Source: Pseudomonas sp. MWU15-20650 (lineage in GTDB: Bacteria > Pseudomonadota > Gammaproteobacteria > Pseudomonadales > Pseudomonadaceae). Taken from it: DNA of 64,000 nt. The DNA lies in NCBI RefSeq assembly GCF_023242475.1, contig NZ_JALJFG010000034.1, positions 1-64,000 of the forward strand. The letters run 5' to 3'. Positions 62,464 to 64,000 of this stretch are shown one piece after another. A program made the position numbers and the translations under genes. Below the pieces are notes generated by a model. That model ran no database searches. It was given only the letters and a program-made list of their open reading frames with translations, and was not told the origin of the DNA. Numbering within the stretch: position 1 is the first letter of the stretch; each line of letters begins with the position of its first letter.

Positions 62464-64000
62464 TTACCAGACGCCGATCTGCACGACTTTTTCCGCTTCC
62501 GGCTCACCATACCGAAACCGTTGGCCCCGCAGCGCGATCTCTGAGTGGCTGATGGTGGTGCGCCGCTTCAAGCCGCGCAGCCATTCGAACAAGTAACCCG
62601 CGTGAGTGTCGCGCACGGCCGCATAGGCCGGGTCGGAGCCCAGGTCGTGCACTTCCTGTGGGTCATTTTCCAAGTCGAACAACTGCGCACGGAAGCCGTC
62701 ATAGGCCAGGTACTTCCAGCGTTCGCTGCGCACCATGGTCATGCGGCAACGGTCGATGGGTTGCGCCAGGCGCTCGCGGGCCGGGGCCTGGAACGCGTAG
62801 TCGTATTCGGCGATGGCGTAGTGGCGCCAAAGGGGTTGCTCGCCCTGCAACAGCGGGATCAGTGAGCGGCCTTCGAGGCGATGCTCTGCCGCTGGCAGGC
62901 CCAACGCATCGAGAAACGTTGGCAGGGCGTCGATGGTTTCCACCAGGCGTTCGTCTACCGAGCCGCGGCTGATATCGGCGCTGGCGCGCGGGTCGCGCAC
63001 GATCAACGGCACACCCACCGCAGGCTCCAACAGGAATTCTTTTTCACCGAGGAAGTGATCGCCGAGGAAGTCGCCGTGGTCGCTGGTGAACACAATCAGC
63101 GTGTCGTTCCAGCGCTGGTTGCTTTGCATAAAATCGAACAGCCGACCGAGTTGATCGTCGATCTGCTTGATCAGGCCCATGTACGTCGGAATCACCGTGA
63201 GCCGTACTTCATCACGGGAAAAATTCAGGCTCTCCTCATGCTGACGAAATGCCTGGTACACCGGATGATCGCTGGTTTGCCCAGGTTGAATGGGCGCCTG
63301 GATATGCTCGGCACCGTATAGCGCGTGATACGGCGCGGGCGCGATATAGGGCCAGTGCGGCTTGATATAGGACAGGTGCAGGCACCACGGTTTTTCGGCC
63401 TGCTCGCGGATAAAGTCGATAGCGCGGTCGGTGGTGTAGACGGTCTCTGAATGCTCTTCGGCCACCCGTGCCGGTCGCCCGGCGTTGCGCATGTGCCAGC
63501 CGCTGAGCACTTCGCCGTCTTCGCCCTCGGCGGCATTGGCCCATTCATGCCAGGGGTTGGCGCCGCTGTAACCCTGCTCGCGCAGGTAGTGGGTATAGGG
63601 CGCGGACTCGCGCTTATCCTCGAACAATGGGTTGTCCGGGTAGATGCCGTCATGGCGCAGATAAGCGTCGAAGCCGACCTCATTCAGCGACTCGGCCTGG
63701 GCGCTGTCGGGGTCGATATTCAGGCGCTGCAACGCGTCCAGGTTTGGCGTGGCGTGGGTCTTGCCCACCAGTGCGGTGCGGATGCCGTGGGGGCGCAGGT
63801 AATCGCCAATCGTCAATTCTTCCAGCGGCAGCGGCACCGCGTTCCACGCCACCTGATGGCTGCTGACATAACGCCCGGTATAGGCCGACATGCGCGACGG
63901 GCCGCAGATCGTGCCCTGGGTGTAGGCACGGCTGAAACGCACGCCGGCAGCGGCCAGGCGGTCGATATTCGGCGTATGCAGATGAGCATGGCCGTAGCAC
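62464..64000 (-). CDS. Type I sulfatase, 5' end outside the window
   Basis: At least 512 codons of an alkaline-phosphatase-fold sulfatase; the start lies beyond position 64000. The visible chain opens with CYGHAHLHTPNIDRLAAAG. The modification motif is CGPSR (TICGPSRMSAYTGRY), whose cysteine becomes formylglycine. A metal site is seen in FTSDHGDFLGDH, and the C-terminal domain has the expected length. Position after atsK suggests sulfate release from an organic ester. Choline-sulfatase or arylsulfatase specificity cannot be decided. Confidence 0.87.
   Translation of the reverse strand, partial: CYGHAHLHTPNIDRLAAAGVRFSRAYTQGTICGPSRMSAYTGRYVSSHQVAWNAVPLPLEELTIGDYLRPHGIRTALVGKTHATPNLDALQRLNIDPDSAQAESLNEVGFDAYLRHDGIYPDNPLFEDKRESAPYTHYLREQGYSGANPWHEWANAAEGEDGEVLSGWHMRNAGRPARVAEEHSETVYTTDRAIDFIREQAEKPWCLHLSYIKPHWPYIAPAPYHALYGAEHIQAPIQPGQTSDHPVYQAFRQHEESLNFSRDEVRLTVIPTYMGLIKQIDDQLGRLFDFMQSNQRWNDTLIVFTSDHGDFLGDHFLGEKEFLLEPAVGVPLIVRDPRASADISRGSVDERLVETIDALPTFLDALGLPAAEHRLEGRSLIPLLQGEQPLWRHYAIAEYDYAFQAPARERLAQPIDRCRMTMVRSERWKYLAYDGFRAQLFDLENDPQEVHDLGSDPAYAAVRDTHAGYLFEWLRGLKRRTTISHSEIALRGQRFRYGEPEAEKVVQIGVW

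Noticed and set aside
1..64000. CRISPR arrays
   Set aside because: The repeats present are palindromic REP elements at scattered sites, without regular spacing or spacers, and no cas genes were seen.

Overview
The window is chromosomal DNA from a Pseudomonas, most likely of the P. fluorescens group. This rests on the GC-rich coding bias, many copies of a fluorescent-pseudomonad REP palindrome built on GTGGGAGGGGGC, and gene blocks typical of the genus: gabDT, oscA-sbp-cysTWA, an ats sulfate-ester cluster and pgaABCD. About 51 protein genes and one tRNA-Arg (anticodon CCG) are supported. No rRNA, CRISPR array, transposase or prophage was found.

Layout, left to right. (1) 1-4500: a repeat-rich edge, then an EmrB-type MFS / HlyD / outer-membrane-factor tripartite pump whose last gene runs into a REPIN. 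(2) 4534-9493: a coupled pair of uncharacterised exported proteins on the minus strand, a family 39 glycosyltransferase and a DUF2789 protein. (3) 9592-14871: a MarR repressor with a likely operator-promoter, coupled to a FUSC / DUF1656 / HlyD / outer-membrane-factor pump whose genes overlap by 3-4 bases. (4) 14952-17228: a small membrane protein and a DUF945 protein. (5) 17415-23846: pgaABCD for poly-N-acetylglucosamine, with a leader carrying several GGA motifs. (6) 23942-31066: a gene fragment, a glycine-zipper lipoprotein, an autotransporter and two tandem serralysin-like metalloproteases, one with a duplicated C-terminal module. (7) 31457-34367: a YfbK-type VWA lipoprotein, an ECF sigma factor and a probable anti-sigma factor, then tRNA-Arg. 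(8) 34730-38819: an R-body (reb) locus with a Crp-like regulator, a sigma factor, four Reb-type structural genes, a papain-like YiiX-type hydrolase and a helical 107-residue protein. (9) 39108-47975: gabD, gabT, a receiver-HDOD protein, a GGEEF diguanylate cyclase, a delta-9 desaturase and a PAS-GGDEF-EAL protein. (10) 48256-52281: oscA-sbp-cysTWA sulfate uptake. (11) 52335-56330: a DUF962 protein, a Crp-like regulator, a stand-alone receiver, and an AraC regulator divergent from an orphan desaturase. (12) 56386-64000: sulfate-ester use, with an atsRBC-like ABC importer (two permease halves fused), a SftR-like LysR regulator, the alkylsulfatase AtsK and a sulfatase cut by the window edge.

Two themes recur. 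Sulfur scavenging has two modules, inorganic sulfate (10) and sulfate esters (12), each with a palindrome in its control region. Surface and community functions include PNAG, c-di-GMP enzymes, secreted proteases, an autotransporter and R-bodies. The R-body locus is the best candidate for an under-described system: it carries its own regulators and two accessory proteins of unknown role.
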